58,500 bases of DNA from Myxococcales bacterium. Its GTDB lineage: Bacteria; Myxococcota; Myxococcia; Myxococcales; Myxococcaceae. Under the pieces are notes generated by a model. The model was not told where the DNA came from and ran no database searches. It saw only the letters and a list, made by a program, of their open reading frames with translations. This document shows positions 14,560 through 22,144 of this stretch, in pieces. The stretch's first letter is position 1, and the number at the start of each line of letters is the position of its first letter. The position numbers and the translations under genes are program-made. Where the stretch lies: contig JAUXRI010000183.1 of the NCBI GenBank assembly GCA_030681895.1, positions 1 through 58,500 of the forward strand. The letters run 5' to 3'.

Positions 14560-15794
14560 TCCGGCTCCTTCGTGCGTCGCGCCAGGCCAAGGCCTGCGCC
14601 GAGGGCTCCGAACAACGCCATCGACGACTCGGGATGAAAGAGCGGATCGTGCAGCGCGCTCAAGCTCACGAAGAAGACGAGCAGGCCCACCGCGCCGGTC
14701 GAGTCGGGGAGCAGCTTGATGGCGGCGGCGGCGAGGAGCGCGAGCACCGAGAGGAACAGGAGCAGCGCGGGGATTCCTCCCTCGGCCGCGATGGTGAGGA
14801 ACTGGTTGTGCGACTTGCCCTGATGCGTGCTGACGCTCTCAGGCGCTTCCGGCGCGGCCCAGAGGCCCGGCTTGAATCGGCCGAGGCCCACGCCGCCGAC
14901 TGGCTCGTGTTGCACTGCGCGCACACCGGCCTGCAGCAGGAAGTTCCGATCGCTCGTGCCATCAGCCTCGAGCGCTGAGCCGAACCGCATTCGCACCGAT
15001 GGGACCAGCGCGACGACGAGGCCCGCGAGGAGGACGATCGCCGCGCCCGCCGCGAGCGCGAGGCTGCGTCGCGACGCTCCGACTCCCGCGACGACGAGCA
15101 GCGCCAGGACGAGTGACACGGTCGCCGCGCGCGCGTGCGGGAAGAGTGAGACCGAGACCAGTCCGATGACGGTCACCATCGACAGCCACCACCGATGCCG
15201 TGGCAGCCTGAACGCACCGGCCGCGGCCAGCACCGTCAGTGCAGCGGTGACGTTCGCGAAGCGCAAGCGGTGGAGCAGCAGGCCTCCGCCCATGAAACGA
15301 TCGGTGCTGCCAGGCACCAGTTCGTAGACGCGTTCGAACGAGAGGTGCAGCGCCTCGAAGCGCGAGAACGACTCCAGCGCTGGCCAGACACCGAAGAACT
15401 GCGCTCCCGCGACGACACACGAGAGCACGAGGACTCCGCTGGCGGCGATCGCGAGGCGGTGGAGGGGGCGCTCGGGCATCACCTGCACCGCCCACGCGAC
15501 GCTCGGGAGAAACACCACATCCATCAACCGCGCGACGCCCGAGCCCGACGGGGTGCCGGTGATGACGAGCGGACCCACGAGGCTCCACGCCAGGTACGCG
15601 CCGAGCGGCCACCAACTGCGCAGCTCGGCCTTCCACGATGACGTTCGAAGCAGCACCAGCACCGAGAAGACCGCCGTCAACCAGCCGCCCACCGTCGCGA
15701 ACAGCTCATGCACCTGCACGCCGACCGCGAAGAGGCCGAGCGAGAGCGCGAGCAGCGTGTCGAGCCGGCTGGAGGTGGCGTCGGGGGCGCTCAA
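14556..15794 (-). CDS. O-antigen ligase/polymerase-like (Wzy_C) membrane protein
   Basis: About 412 residues with roughly ten membrane helices. The signature region GGVGLGRFKPGLW, then a loop with THQGKSHNQFLTIAAEGG followed by a helix (IPALLLFLSVLALL), matches the Wzy_C pattern of O-antigen ligases and polymerases. It probably joins or polymerises lipid-linked glycans at the outer face of the inner membrane. The start is taken as TTG 15794, overlapping the upstream stop as TTGA; GTG 15818 is an alternative. The operon partner is a PIG-V-type mannosyltransferase. Confidence 0.8.
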   Translation of the reverse strand: MSAPDATSSRLDTLLALSLGLFAVGVQVHELFATVGGWLTAVFSVLVLLRTSSWKAELRSWWPLGAYLAWSLVGPLVITGTPSGSGVARLMDVVFLPSVAWAVQVMPERPLHRLAIAASGVLVLSCVVAGAQFFGVWPALESFSRFEALHLSFERVYELVPGSTDRFMGGGLLLHRLRFANVTAALTVLAAAGAFRLPRHRWWLSMVTVIGLVSVSLFPHARAATVSLVLALLVVAGVGASRRSLALAAGAAIVLLAGLVVALVPSVRMRFGSALEADGTSDRNFLLQAGVRAVQHEPVGGVGLGRFKPGLWAAPEAPESVSTHQGKSHNQFLTIAAEGGIPALLLFLSVLALLAAAAIKLLPDSTGAVGLLVFFVSLSALHDPLFHPESSMALFGALGAGLGLARRTKEPE

Positions 15795-16918
15795 TTGGGC
15801 TGGTGTCCCTGGCCCCACTTGTAGGCGAAGCCCATCATCAACAGCAGCCCGATGGTGACGTACGCGGCCTTCCATCGCGGCCGGTGCTCGAGCGCGCGCG
15901 CCAGGAAGACGAAGAGGGGAAAGTTCGACGCCATGTAGCGGTGAATGCCGCGCAGCATGCCCGTGCTCAGGGGCAGCATCACGTTCACCGCGGCCATGCC
16001 GATGTAGCCGGGGCGCTCCTTCTTGCGGATCGCGAAGATGACGCCGACGACCGAGGCGAGCGTGAAGAGGTGGTAGTCGAGCGAGAGCGTGGTCGAGAGC
16101 AGCGGCTCGAGGAAGAAGCTCGGCTTTCGGCCCCAGCCCGCCTGCACGTGCACGAAGTAGAGCGGATCGGCGAACATCACCTGGTTCATCGCGATCCAGA
16201 AGCCGATGGCCGCGAGCGGCAGCGCGAAGATGAGCAGCTTGGGCGTGAAGAGCTTCCACCGGCCGGGCACGCCGCGCACGAGCTCGTACAAGACAGGCAC
16301 GCACATGATCACCCCGGACGAGCGGGTGAGCGCCGCCAACATGCACGCCAGCCCTGCGACGAACCACTTGCCGGTGCGCACGCAGTACACGCCGAAGACC
16401 GCGAGGAAGAGCGCGAGCGACTCGGGGTACACGCACGAGAGGAAGTGCGTGCCCGGGTAGGCCATGACGCAGAGGATGACGAGCTCCGAGAAGCGCTCGT
16501 CGTGATCGAGGCGCACCAGCTTGTCGAGATAGACGACGGCGCCGACCAGGAAGAGCTGCGCGAGGAACACGCCGCACAGGTACGGCTCGGCGTCGAAGAG
16601 GACCTCTGACAGCCCGCGCATCATCGACGGGAAGAGGGGGAAGAACGCCGCGTGGTAGACCCAGCCGCCGTCCGCGTGGAGCGCCGGGTACCCTTCGCGC
16701 GCGATGTGCCAATAGAACATCGTGTCCCACCGGCCCCAGACGTCGAGCACGCGAATGGGCACCTGGTCCCAGAAGAACGTGCCGTCGTTGCCGACCCAGT
16801 GGAGGTCGTCGTCTGGGCGGGGGCGGTAGCTGCCGGCGACCATCGCGACGAGCGCGAGCAGGCGCGAGCCGAGGAGCATCAGCGCCAGGCGGCTCCAGCG
16901 GGGCAGGGCGGCGAACAC
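15791..16918 (-). CDS. PIG-V-like polytopic mannosyltransferase
   Basis: A 375-residue protein with about eight to nine membrane helices. The segment DVWGRWDTMFYWHIAREGYP (60-79 region) matches the conserved lumenal loop of PIG-V/GPI-mannosyltransferase-2-type enzymes, which use polyprenyl-phosphate mannose. Further family-like parts are HAAFFPLFPSMMRGL and LTRSSGVIMCVPVLYEL. GTG start. The four-base overlap with the downstream ligase-like gene suggests a shared surface-glycan pathway, substrate unknown. Confidence 0.8.
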   Translation of the reverse strand: MFAALPRWSRLALMLLGSRLLALVAMVAGSYRPRPDDDLHWVGNDGTFFWDQVPIRVLDVWGRWDTMFYWHIAREGYPALHADGGWVYHAAFFPLFPSMMRGLSEVLFDAEPYLCGVFLAQLFLVGAVVYLDKLVRLDHDERFSELVILCVMAYPGTHFLSCVYPESLALFLAVFGVYCVRTGKWFVAGLACMLAALTRSSGVIMCVPVLYELVRGVPGRWKLFTPKLLIFALPLAAIGFWIAMNQVMFADPLYFVHVQAGWGRKPSFFLEPLLSTTLSLDYHLFTLASVVGVIFAIRKKERPGYIGMAAVNVMLPLSTGMLRGIHRYMASNFPLFVFLARALEHRPRWKAAYVTIGLLLMMGFAYKWGQGHQPN

Positions 16919-16973
16919 GCGGTGCGTCTAGCGCGCAGGGCGGCGCGGGTCGACCGGTGCGTCCGCTGTCAGC

Positions 16974-18443
16974 TCACTGCGTGCAGATGTTCGTTCCGGT
17001 GCATCGAAGCGGCGGGAGGCAGTTGATGGAGCCGCAGTTGGTCGAGACGCACGTCCTCCCCACGGTGGGCGGGCACAGGCCCAGACAGCGTGGCATCGGC
17101 GGCGAGCCTTCGCAGCTGCAGCCGGCCGTGATGCCCTGGCTCCCGCACAGGCCACTCCCGGCGACGCCGCCGTCGGGCGAGACGATGGAGCACTGCCCCA
17201 TGCCCGTGCTCACCACGCAGTAGCCGCTCGATGAGGGCGTGCAGGTGCCGGCGCTGGTGAGCGCGAAGCCCGGGTTGCATTCACATCGGCCCGCGACGCA
17301 GGTGCCCGCGAGCCCCGACATCGCCGCGTTCGCGTTGCACGTCTGATCCATGCCGACCGTGCACGTGACAGGTGTGGATGACGCGCGGCAGCGGCCGGTG
17401 ACAGGGTTCAGCTCGAAGCCCGCGTTGCAGGCGCAGGTGCCCACGACGCACGAGCCCGCGAGACCACCGATGCCGCCATCGACCGGACCGTCGTTGCACG
17501 ACATCGCGATCCGATCGGTGCAGATGGCTCCGATCGGTTGGCAGCGCCCACTCGGCGCGAGCTCGAACCCGGCGTTGCACACGCACTGTCCGCTCATGCA
17601 TCGGCCCGCAAACGAAGCCATCACCTGGATCTCGTTGCAGGCCTGATCATTGCCCGTGCCGGTGCAGATCGCCGCTACGACCTGCCGGCAGCGGCCGTTC
17701 GCAGGGTTGAGCTCGAAGCCGGACAGACAGGTGCAGACGCCGGTGTTCGAGCAAGAGCCCGCGACGCCGCCGATGCCGCCGTCGACCGGTCCGTCGTTGC
17801 ACGACATCGCAATGCCGGGCGTGCAGCTCATCGTTCCGGCGTCGGTACAGGTCCAGCCCTGCGAAGAGCAGGTGCAGCCAGGGCGATTGCCGGAGCACGC
17901 GCAGAGGGTCGACGAGATGGTGCCCTGGGGACACACCCACCCATTCGACTGACAGGCCGCCATGACGAACCCATCACCGCAGAGCCCGCCTGCCGTTCCC
18001 ATCACGCACTGAAGCGGCGCGCCCGTGCAGGTGCCGGCGTCGCGTGAGCAGCTCAGTTGCGGGTCGGTGTGCTCGACCTCGACCCAGGCGGCGGTGTCGC
18101 AGCGAACCGTCCGGCCACCACACTCGAGCGGATCGTACCCGTACCGGCAGGTGAGCCCGGCCGTGGTGCACGCGCCTCCCGGCTGCTGTGGCGTCGAAGG
18201 GCACGCATTCACCGGGCGGCACTTCCCCGTGGGCCCACGCTCGAAGCCTGTCGAGCAGGTGCAACCCGTCGCGGCACAGGTGCCGGCGAGCGCCGACATC
18301 GTCGCGAGCTCGTTGCAGCTCTGGTCCATTCCGACGACGCAGGGCGCGACGCCTCCATCGTGACCAGCGTCGTGCGTGCCGACGTCGACGGGTTCGAAGC
18401 AGGCAGTGAGGAAGAGCGCGGTGACGAGCAGTGAGCGGTTCAT
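16974..18443 (-). CDS. Cys-rich lipoprotein with EGF-like repeats
   Basis: A 489-residue protein with lipobox FLTAC (Cys15). The body is a series of Cys-rich modules of the type CNDGPVDGGIGG, then AGSC, then CTC or CAC, then GFELNPATGRCR, resembling EGF-like or cell-surface disulfide repeats. At least five modules occur, and two share nearly identical DNA around 17470 and 17770. It is probably exposed on the cell surface. It carries its own copy of the bipartite promoter-like sequence found before the ECF sigma gene at 19814, so it is a likely target of that sigma factor. Confidence 0.8.
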   Translation of the reverse strand: MNRSLLVTALFLTACFEPVDVGTHDAGHDGGVAPCVVGMDQSCNELATMSALAGTCAATGCTCSTGFERGPTGKCRPVNACPSTPQQPGGACTTAGLTCRYGYDPLECGGRTVRCDTAAWVEVEHTDPQLSCSRDAGTCTGAPLQCVMGTAGGLCGDGFVMAACQSNGWVCPQGTISSTLCACSGNRPGCTCSSQGWTCTDAGTMSCTPGIAMSCNDGPVDGGIGGVAGSCSNTGVCTCLSGFELNPANGRCRQVVAAICTGTGNDQACNEIQVMASFAGRCMSGQCVCNAGFELAPSGRCQPIGAICTDRIAMSCNDGPVDGGIGGLAGSCVVGTCACNAGFELNPVTGRCRASSTPVTCTVGMDQTCNANAAMSGLAGTCVAGRCECNPGFALTSAGTCTPSSSGYCVVSTGMGQCSIVSPDGGVAGSGLCGSQGITAGCSCEGSPPMPRCLGLCPPTVGRTCVSTNCGSINCLPPLRCTGTNICTQ

Positions 18444-18449
18444 GTGGGT

Positions 18450-18483
18450 CTGAGTGGCCGGTGCCTTCAGAAACCGTTGCGGG
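18450..18483 (-). promoter_or_regulatory. Bipartite ECF-type promoter before the Cys-rich lipoprotein gene
   Basis: On the minus strand CCCGCAACGG (18483-18474), a 9-base spacer and GCACCGGCCACTCAG (18464-18450), ending six bases before the ATG at 18443. Both blocks and the spacing are identical to the element at 19822-19855. No ribosome-binding site lies between, so the transcript may be nearly leaderless. Confidence 0.6.
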
Positions 18484-19266
18484 TCAACGCGCGGCGCACG
18501 TTCGCCGCAGCCGCTGAACGACGAGGGGCGTGCGATCGCTCTCGGGCATGGAAGCCGCCAGCTCCGACGCTTCTGGTTGCCGTTGGAGCGCGCAGAGCGC
18601 CTCGATCTCGATGACGGTCAGCTCCGGGCGCAGCGCGCCGTGTGGAGCGGCTCGTCGCGCCGTGCGGGCGGTCTGGAGGGCCTCGAGTGGGCGGCCTTCT
18701 TCCAGCGCTTCGAGCGCGGCGCCGAGCGCGGTGACCTCTGCCGCGGTCGTGTCGGACGGCGTGGCGTGTCTCGCTGGAACGGCTGCTGGGACCTCTGGCA
18801 CCTCTGGCGTCGTGGGCTCGGCTGGCGCGGCCTGGGGAGGACGCGGAGGGCCGATGGCTGCTGGCTGAACCGTCGGCGCTGGGGCCGCCACTTCGGGGGC
18901 CTCTTCCACGACGATCGATTGCGGCTCGACGCTCGGCGGTTCGGGCGAGACGGGTGGGGGAGCCGCGACGGGGTTGGGCACGCTCCGGGCGACGACCGTG
19001 GGGGCGGGGGCTCGAGGTGGCTCGCTCGCCTTCTTCACCAGCACCGTGCTCGACACGCCGACGATCGTGGCGATCAGCCCGGCGCCAAGGAGCTTCAACA
19101 CGGAGGTTCCCGTCGCTGCGGCGCCGGTCGTCATCGCTGCAGCCGTGCTCGCGGTCGCTGTCATCACTGCGACGGTCAGCTTCGCCTTTTGTGCCCTCGT
19201 CGGCCCTCCCTGAGGTCGCGCGGCGTCGAGCAGCGCGCGTGCGTTCTTCGAGAGCTCGTCGTTCAT
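18484..19266 (-). CDS. Probable anti-sigma-type membrane protein
   Basis: A 260-residue protein. A short cytoplasmic N-terminus (NDELSKNARALLDAARP) is followed by a hydrophobic region (about residues 30-78, probably one or two helices), a Pro/Glu/Ala-rich periplasmic linker (80-175) and a helical C-terminus with TPR-like character (ALEALEEGRPLEALQTARTA). It has no zinc-binding HxxxCxxC. Its ATG overlaps the sigma gene stop (ATGA), the usual place for a cognate anti-sigma factor. The assignment rests mainly on that position. Confidence 0.6.
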   Translation of the reverse strand: MNDELSKNARALLDAARPQGGPTRAQKAKLTVAVMTATASTAAAMTTGAAATGTSVLKLLGAGLIATIVGVSSTVLVKKASEPPRAPAPTVVARSVPNPVAAPPPVSPEPPSVEPQSIVVEEAPEVAAPAPTVQPAAIGPPRPPQAAPAEPTTPEVPEVPAAVPARHATPSDTTAAEVTALGAALEALEEGRPLEALQTARTARRAAPHGALRPELTVIEIEALCALQRQPEASELAASMPESDRTPLVVQRLRRTCAAR

Positions 19267-19814
19267 CGGCCTTCTCCCATCGCTGCGACCAACTCGTTGA
19301 AGCGAAGCCGTGCCGCGCGAAGGCGTGTCGACACCGTGTTCACGTTGGACTCCGTGATCTCTGCGACCTCGGGCGCCGTCAGCCCCTGGAACTCGACGAG
19401 CACGAAGGTCGTGCGCTGCGCTTCGTCGAGTTGTTCCAGCAACCGCACCACCTGGGCCAGCTGTTGCCGCTGCGCTGCCGACTCATCCGGAGCGCTTCCT
19501 TCGTCGAGAAGTCTCGGCGACAGCGGCTGCCAGCCACCTTTTCGTGATTCGCGCCGCCGATAGTCCTTCGCCACCCGCAGCGCGATTCCGTGCAGCCACG
19601 TGTTCAAGCTCGAGGCCCCTCGAAACGACGCGAGCTGCCGGTGGGCGATGAGGAACGTGTCCTGGGTGGCGTCGTCGACGTGACGCTCGGGCACGCCGAG
19701 CCGCTCGAGGAAGCGCCAGAGCGCATCGACGTGCGCGTGGTACAGCGTCTCGAAGTCAGGGAGCACCAGAGCGGGCACAGTCTGACGCACCACGCTGGAG
19801 ACCCATACCGTCAT
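19263..19814 (-). CDS. ECF RNA polymerase sigma factor
   Basis: About 183 residues from the ATG at 19814. Region 2 is FETLYHAHVDALWRFLERLG with DDATQDTFLIAHRQLASFRG and TWLHGIALRVAKDYRRRE. Region 4 is LEQLDEAQRTTFVLVEFQGL with TAPEVAEITESNVNTVSTRLRAAR. This is the standard short ECF layout. A promoter-like element just before the ATG is shared with the lipoprotein gene at 16974-18443, which suggests autoregulation. GTG codons further in could also start the protein. Confidence 0.92.
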   Translation of the reverse strand: MTVWVSSVVRQTVPALVLPDFETLYHAHVDALWRFLERLGVPERHVDDATQDTFLIAHRQLASFRGASSLNTWLHGIALRVAKDYRRRESRKGGWQPLSPRLLDEGSAPDESAAQRQQLAQVVRLLEQLDEAQRTTFVLVEFQGLTAPEVAEITESNVNTVSTRLRAARLRFNELVAAMGEGR

Positions 19815-19821
19815 CACGAGG

Positions 19822-19855
19822 CTGAGTGGCCGGTGCGCTCCGATTCCGTTGCGGG
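19822..19855 (-). promoter_or_regulatory. Bipartite ECF-type promoter before the sigma factor gene
   Basis: CCCGCAACGG (19855-19846), a 9-base spacer and GCACCGGCCACTCAG (19836-19822) on the minus strand, seven bases before the ATG. About 17 bases separate AACGG from CACTC, which fits -35/-10 spacing for ECF promoters. It is the same as the element at 18450-18483. Confidence 0.6.
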
Positions 19856-19872
19856 CCTGATTCCGGTGGCTT

Positions 19873-20751
19873 TCAGCGGCTCCAGCCCACCCAGCCTGCG
19901 CCTTCGAGACCGAGGGGCCCCGCCAGCAGCGCATCGACGTCACCAAACCGTCCCACTGGTCGACGCGCGTTGCCCCGGAGCGCCACCGTGACGCCGGCTT
20001 CGAACCCGGCGCCGAGGACGAAGGCGACGCGACCCTGACCGCCGATCGCGACGAGCGCTGCATTCCCCGCCGAGGGGTTCGAGACGCCCTGGCCCTCGAG
20101 TCGCCACCACTCCCCGACCACCGTTCCGCAGGCGCCGAATCGAACGCGGCCGAAGGTCGGGCTGAAACACCCGGCGAGCTCTCCACCCAGCGCTGGCCAG
20201 ACGGAGATCGCTGACGCGCTGGTGGGTCCTCCAGCAAAGACGGCTGGGACGCCGGCGCGGGCGGTGAGTTCGACCTCGAGGACGCCAAGACGCAGCGCGG
20301 CCCCCAGCGTGAACCGTGGCGTCGGCGCGGGCGCGGTGAAGACGTTCGCGAGCGCGCCGAGGCGAACGGAGATGACCAGCGGCGTGGGTGGGACTTCGGA
20401 AGGGGCCATCGGCGGGCTGGGGTCGCTCGTCGTCAGCGGCGGCGCGGCCAGGGGCAGCTCGGTCTTCTCGAACGCGTCGGCGCCCTTCAGCCCCAGCACC
20501 AACAGCGCGCGTGCGGCTCGGCGGGCGTCGAGACACGAGCCCAGCTCCAATCGGCGCGTCGCCTGAAACGGCTCGAGGAACTTCAGCTCCAGCACCCACG
20601 TCGCCGGCGTGGGCGTCGTGATGCGAACCTCGGCCGTGCCGTTCGATGTCGACGCGAGCAGCGAGAGATCGGGCGCGGTGCAGGTGTCAGGCGCGAGCCA
20701 GCGCACGTCGAGCGCCGAGAGGGCCAACAGGGTGACGAGGCCGGGCATCAT
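19873..20751 (-). CDS. Secreted or outer-membrane protein of unknown function
   Basis: A 292-residue protein with a weak signal peptide (MMPGLVTLLALSALDVRWLA). The N-terminal half has a pair of Cys (DTCTAPD and GSCLDARRAARALLVLG). After a Pro-rich linker the C-terminal half alternates Gly/aromatic and hydrophobic residues (ISVRLGALANVF, FTLGAALRLGVLEVELTARAG, FVLGAGFEAGVTVALRGN), as in a small outer-membrane beta-barrel. It ends 58 bases before the ECF gene, which has its own promoter element in that gap. Confidence 0.6.
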   Translation of the reverse strand: MMPGLVTLLALSALDVRWLAPDTCTAPDLSLLASTSNGTAEVRITTPTPATWVLELKFLEPFQATRRLELGSCLDARRAARALLVLGLKGADAFEKTELPLAAPPLTTSDPSPPMAPSEVPPTPLVISVRLGALANVFTAPAPTPRFTLGAALRLGVLEVELTARAGVPAVFAGGPTSASAISVWPALGGELAGCFSPTFGRVRFGACGTVVGEWWRLEGQGVSNPSAGNAALVAIGGQGRVAFVLGAGFEAGVTVALRGNARRPVGRFGDVDALLAGPLGLEGAGWVGWSR

Positions 20752-20782
20752 GCCGAGAGCGCATGATGCCTGCAGCGCCCCA

Positions 20783-22135
20783 TCACGTCGTCATGATCTC
20801 GCGCATCGGCGTCGTGCTGCGGCCACTCCCGGCGCCGACTCCGGTGAACGTCGGCCCACCCACGGCCTGCATCAGCGACAGCAGCAGGTCGCTCGTGTTG
20901 CGCCCACCGGTCGCGCGGTAGTGCATGTTGGTGCGCAACGCGCCGCCCGCCGAGCCGGCCACCAGAATCGGGTAGTCCTGCCCCGAGTGCGTGAAGCCCT
21001 CCGACACGTCCGAGGTGCACATCACCGCGCTGTTCCCCAGCACCGTGGAAGGCCCTTCGGTGATGTTCTTCATCGCGGTCAGGGTTCTGGCGAAGCAGCG
21101 CATCGAGAACACGACGGAGTCGCTTACCTTGCCCTGCTCGTTCTGATCGTGCGTGAGCGAGTGCTCCGAGGCGCGCGGGCCGGTGCCGAGCCAGTTGAAG
21201 GTGTGGAAGCCGACGGAGCCCGAGAATTGGTAGGTGACGACACGAGTCAGATCGCACGCGAGCGCCATCGCCATCAAGTCGCTCATCACGCCGTTGACCG
21301 CTTCGATCTGCTCCTGGCCGTTCACGTCGACGTTGGTCTGGGTCGCTGCGCCCGGCACCCGGCACGCGCCCGTCGGCGCCACGGGCAGCAACTGCACGCG
21401 CTGCCGAAGTTCGCTGATGCCGGTGAGATGTTGATCGAGCCGCGCCTTGTCGGCTGCACCCAGCTTCGTCTGCAGCGTACGGGTCTCGTCTCGAACCGCG
21501 TCGAGCACGCTGGTGCGCAGCGTGTTCCGGGGGTCGTTCGGAGAGTTCATCACGCCGGTGAAGAGCTGGTTGAAGAGCGTGACGGGGTTCTCGGTGGCCT
21601 CGAGCGGCGCCGTCGGCGACGCGTGCGAGAGGAACGCGAGCGTCGGCCCTTCACCACGCACGATGCGCTTCGACACGCGCAGCTGCATCGACTTGAAACG
21701 CGTCTGGGTGCCGATGACGTCGGCGAGATCCTGATCGATCGACCGCTGCGTCAGGCGCGACGCGTACGGCGCGTTGCCAGCCGGGAGCGGGAAGATCTCG
21801 GCGCCCGACACCATCGCCGCGACGCCGTCGTGATGCCCGCGTTTGCCAGCGATGCGAATGTTGCAGCCGCCGACGACGATCAGCTGATCCTTCAGCGCAG
21901 CGAGCGGCTGGAGCTGCTCGGAGAGCTGCCACGCGTTGCCCTGGCCCTGCGCCGCGGGACGCCACCGTGGAAGGTTGACGCCGTTGCCGAAGAACCACAT
22001 CACGTACCGCTTCGGGAATTGCTGGCCCTGCGCGTACGCCGTGCCGTGGCTGTTGAGCATCGCCTCGAGGGTCGGCAGCGCGATCGCCGCGCCAGCACCT
22101 TTCAGCGTCCATCGTCGTGAGAGTCGGAAGGCCAT
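20783..22135 (-). CDS. DUF1552 family protein with a twin-arginine-like signal
   Basis: A 450-residue protein. The N-terminus FRLSRRWTLKGAGAAIALPTLEAM fits a Tat signal and the usual opening of DUF1552 proteins, followed by KRYVMWFFGNGVNLPRW. Later segments (SVLDAVRDETRTLQTKL, HQHLTGI-like DQHLTGISELRQRV, ACDLTRVVTYQFSGS, HDQNEQGKVSDSVVFSMRCFA) also match the family. The function is not established. In Planctomycetes and Myxococcota it is typically encoded next to a DUF1592/DUF1588 protein, exactly as here, nine bases downstream of that gene. Confidence 0.88.
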   Translation of the reverse strand: MAFRLSRRWTLKGAGAAIALPTLEAMLNSHGTAYAQGQQFPKRYVMWFFGNGVNLPRWRPAAQGQGNAWQLSEQLQPLAALKDQLIVVGGCNIRIAGKRGHHDGVAAMVSGAEIFPLPAGNAPYASRLTQRSIDQDLADVIGTQTRFKSMQLRVSKRIVRGEGPTLAFLSHASPTAPLEATENPVTLFNQLFTGVMNSPNDPRNTLRTSVLDAVRDETRTLQTKLGAADKARLDQHLTGISELRQRVQLLPVAPTGACRVPGAATQTNVDVNGQEQIEAVNGVMSDLMAMALACDLTRVVTYQFSGSVGFHTFNWLGTGPRASEHSLTHDQNEQGKVSDSVVFSMRCFARTLTAMKNITEGPSTVLGNSAVMCTSDVSEGFTHSGQDYPILVAGSAGGALRTNMHYRATGGRNTSDLLLSLMQAVGGPTFTGVGAGSGRSTTPMREIMTT

Positions 22136-22144
22136 GGTCGTTCC

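Noticed and set aside
15638..16609. 323-codon plus-strand open frame opposite the PIG-V-like gene
   Set aside because: Shadow frame. The minus strand shows membrane helices and the PIG-V loop.
20609..22120. Long plus-strand open frame opposite the DUF1552 gene
   Set aside because: Arg/His-rich shadow. The minus strand shows clear DUF1552 family segments and a Tat-like signal.
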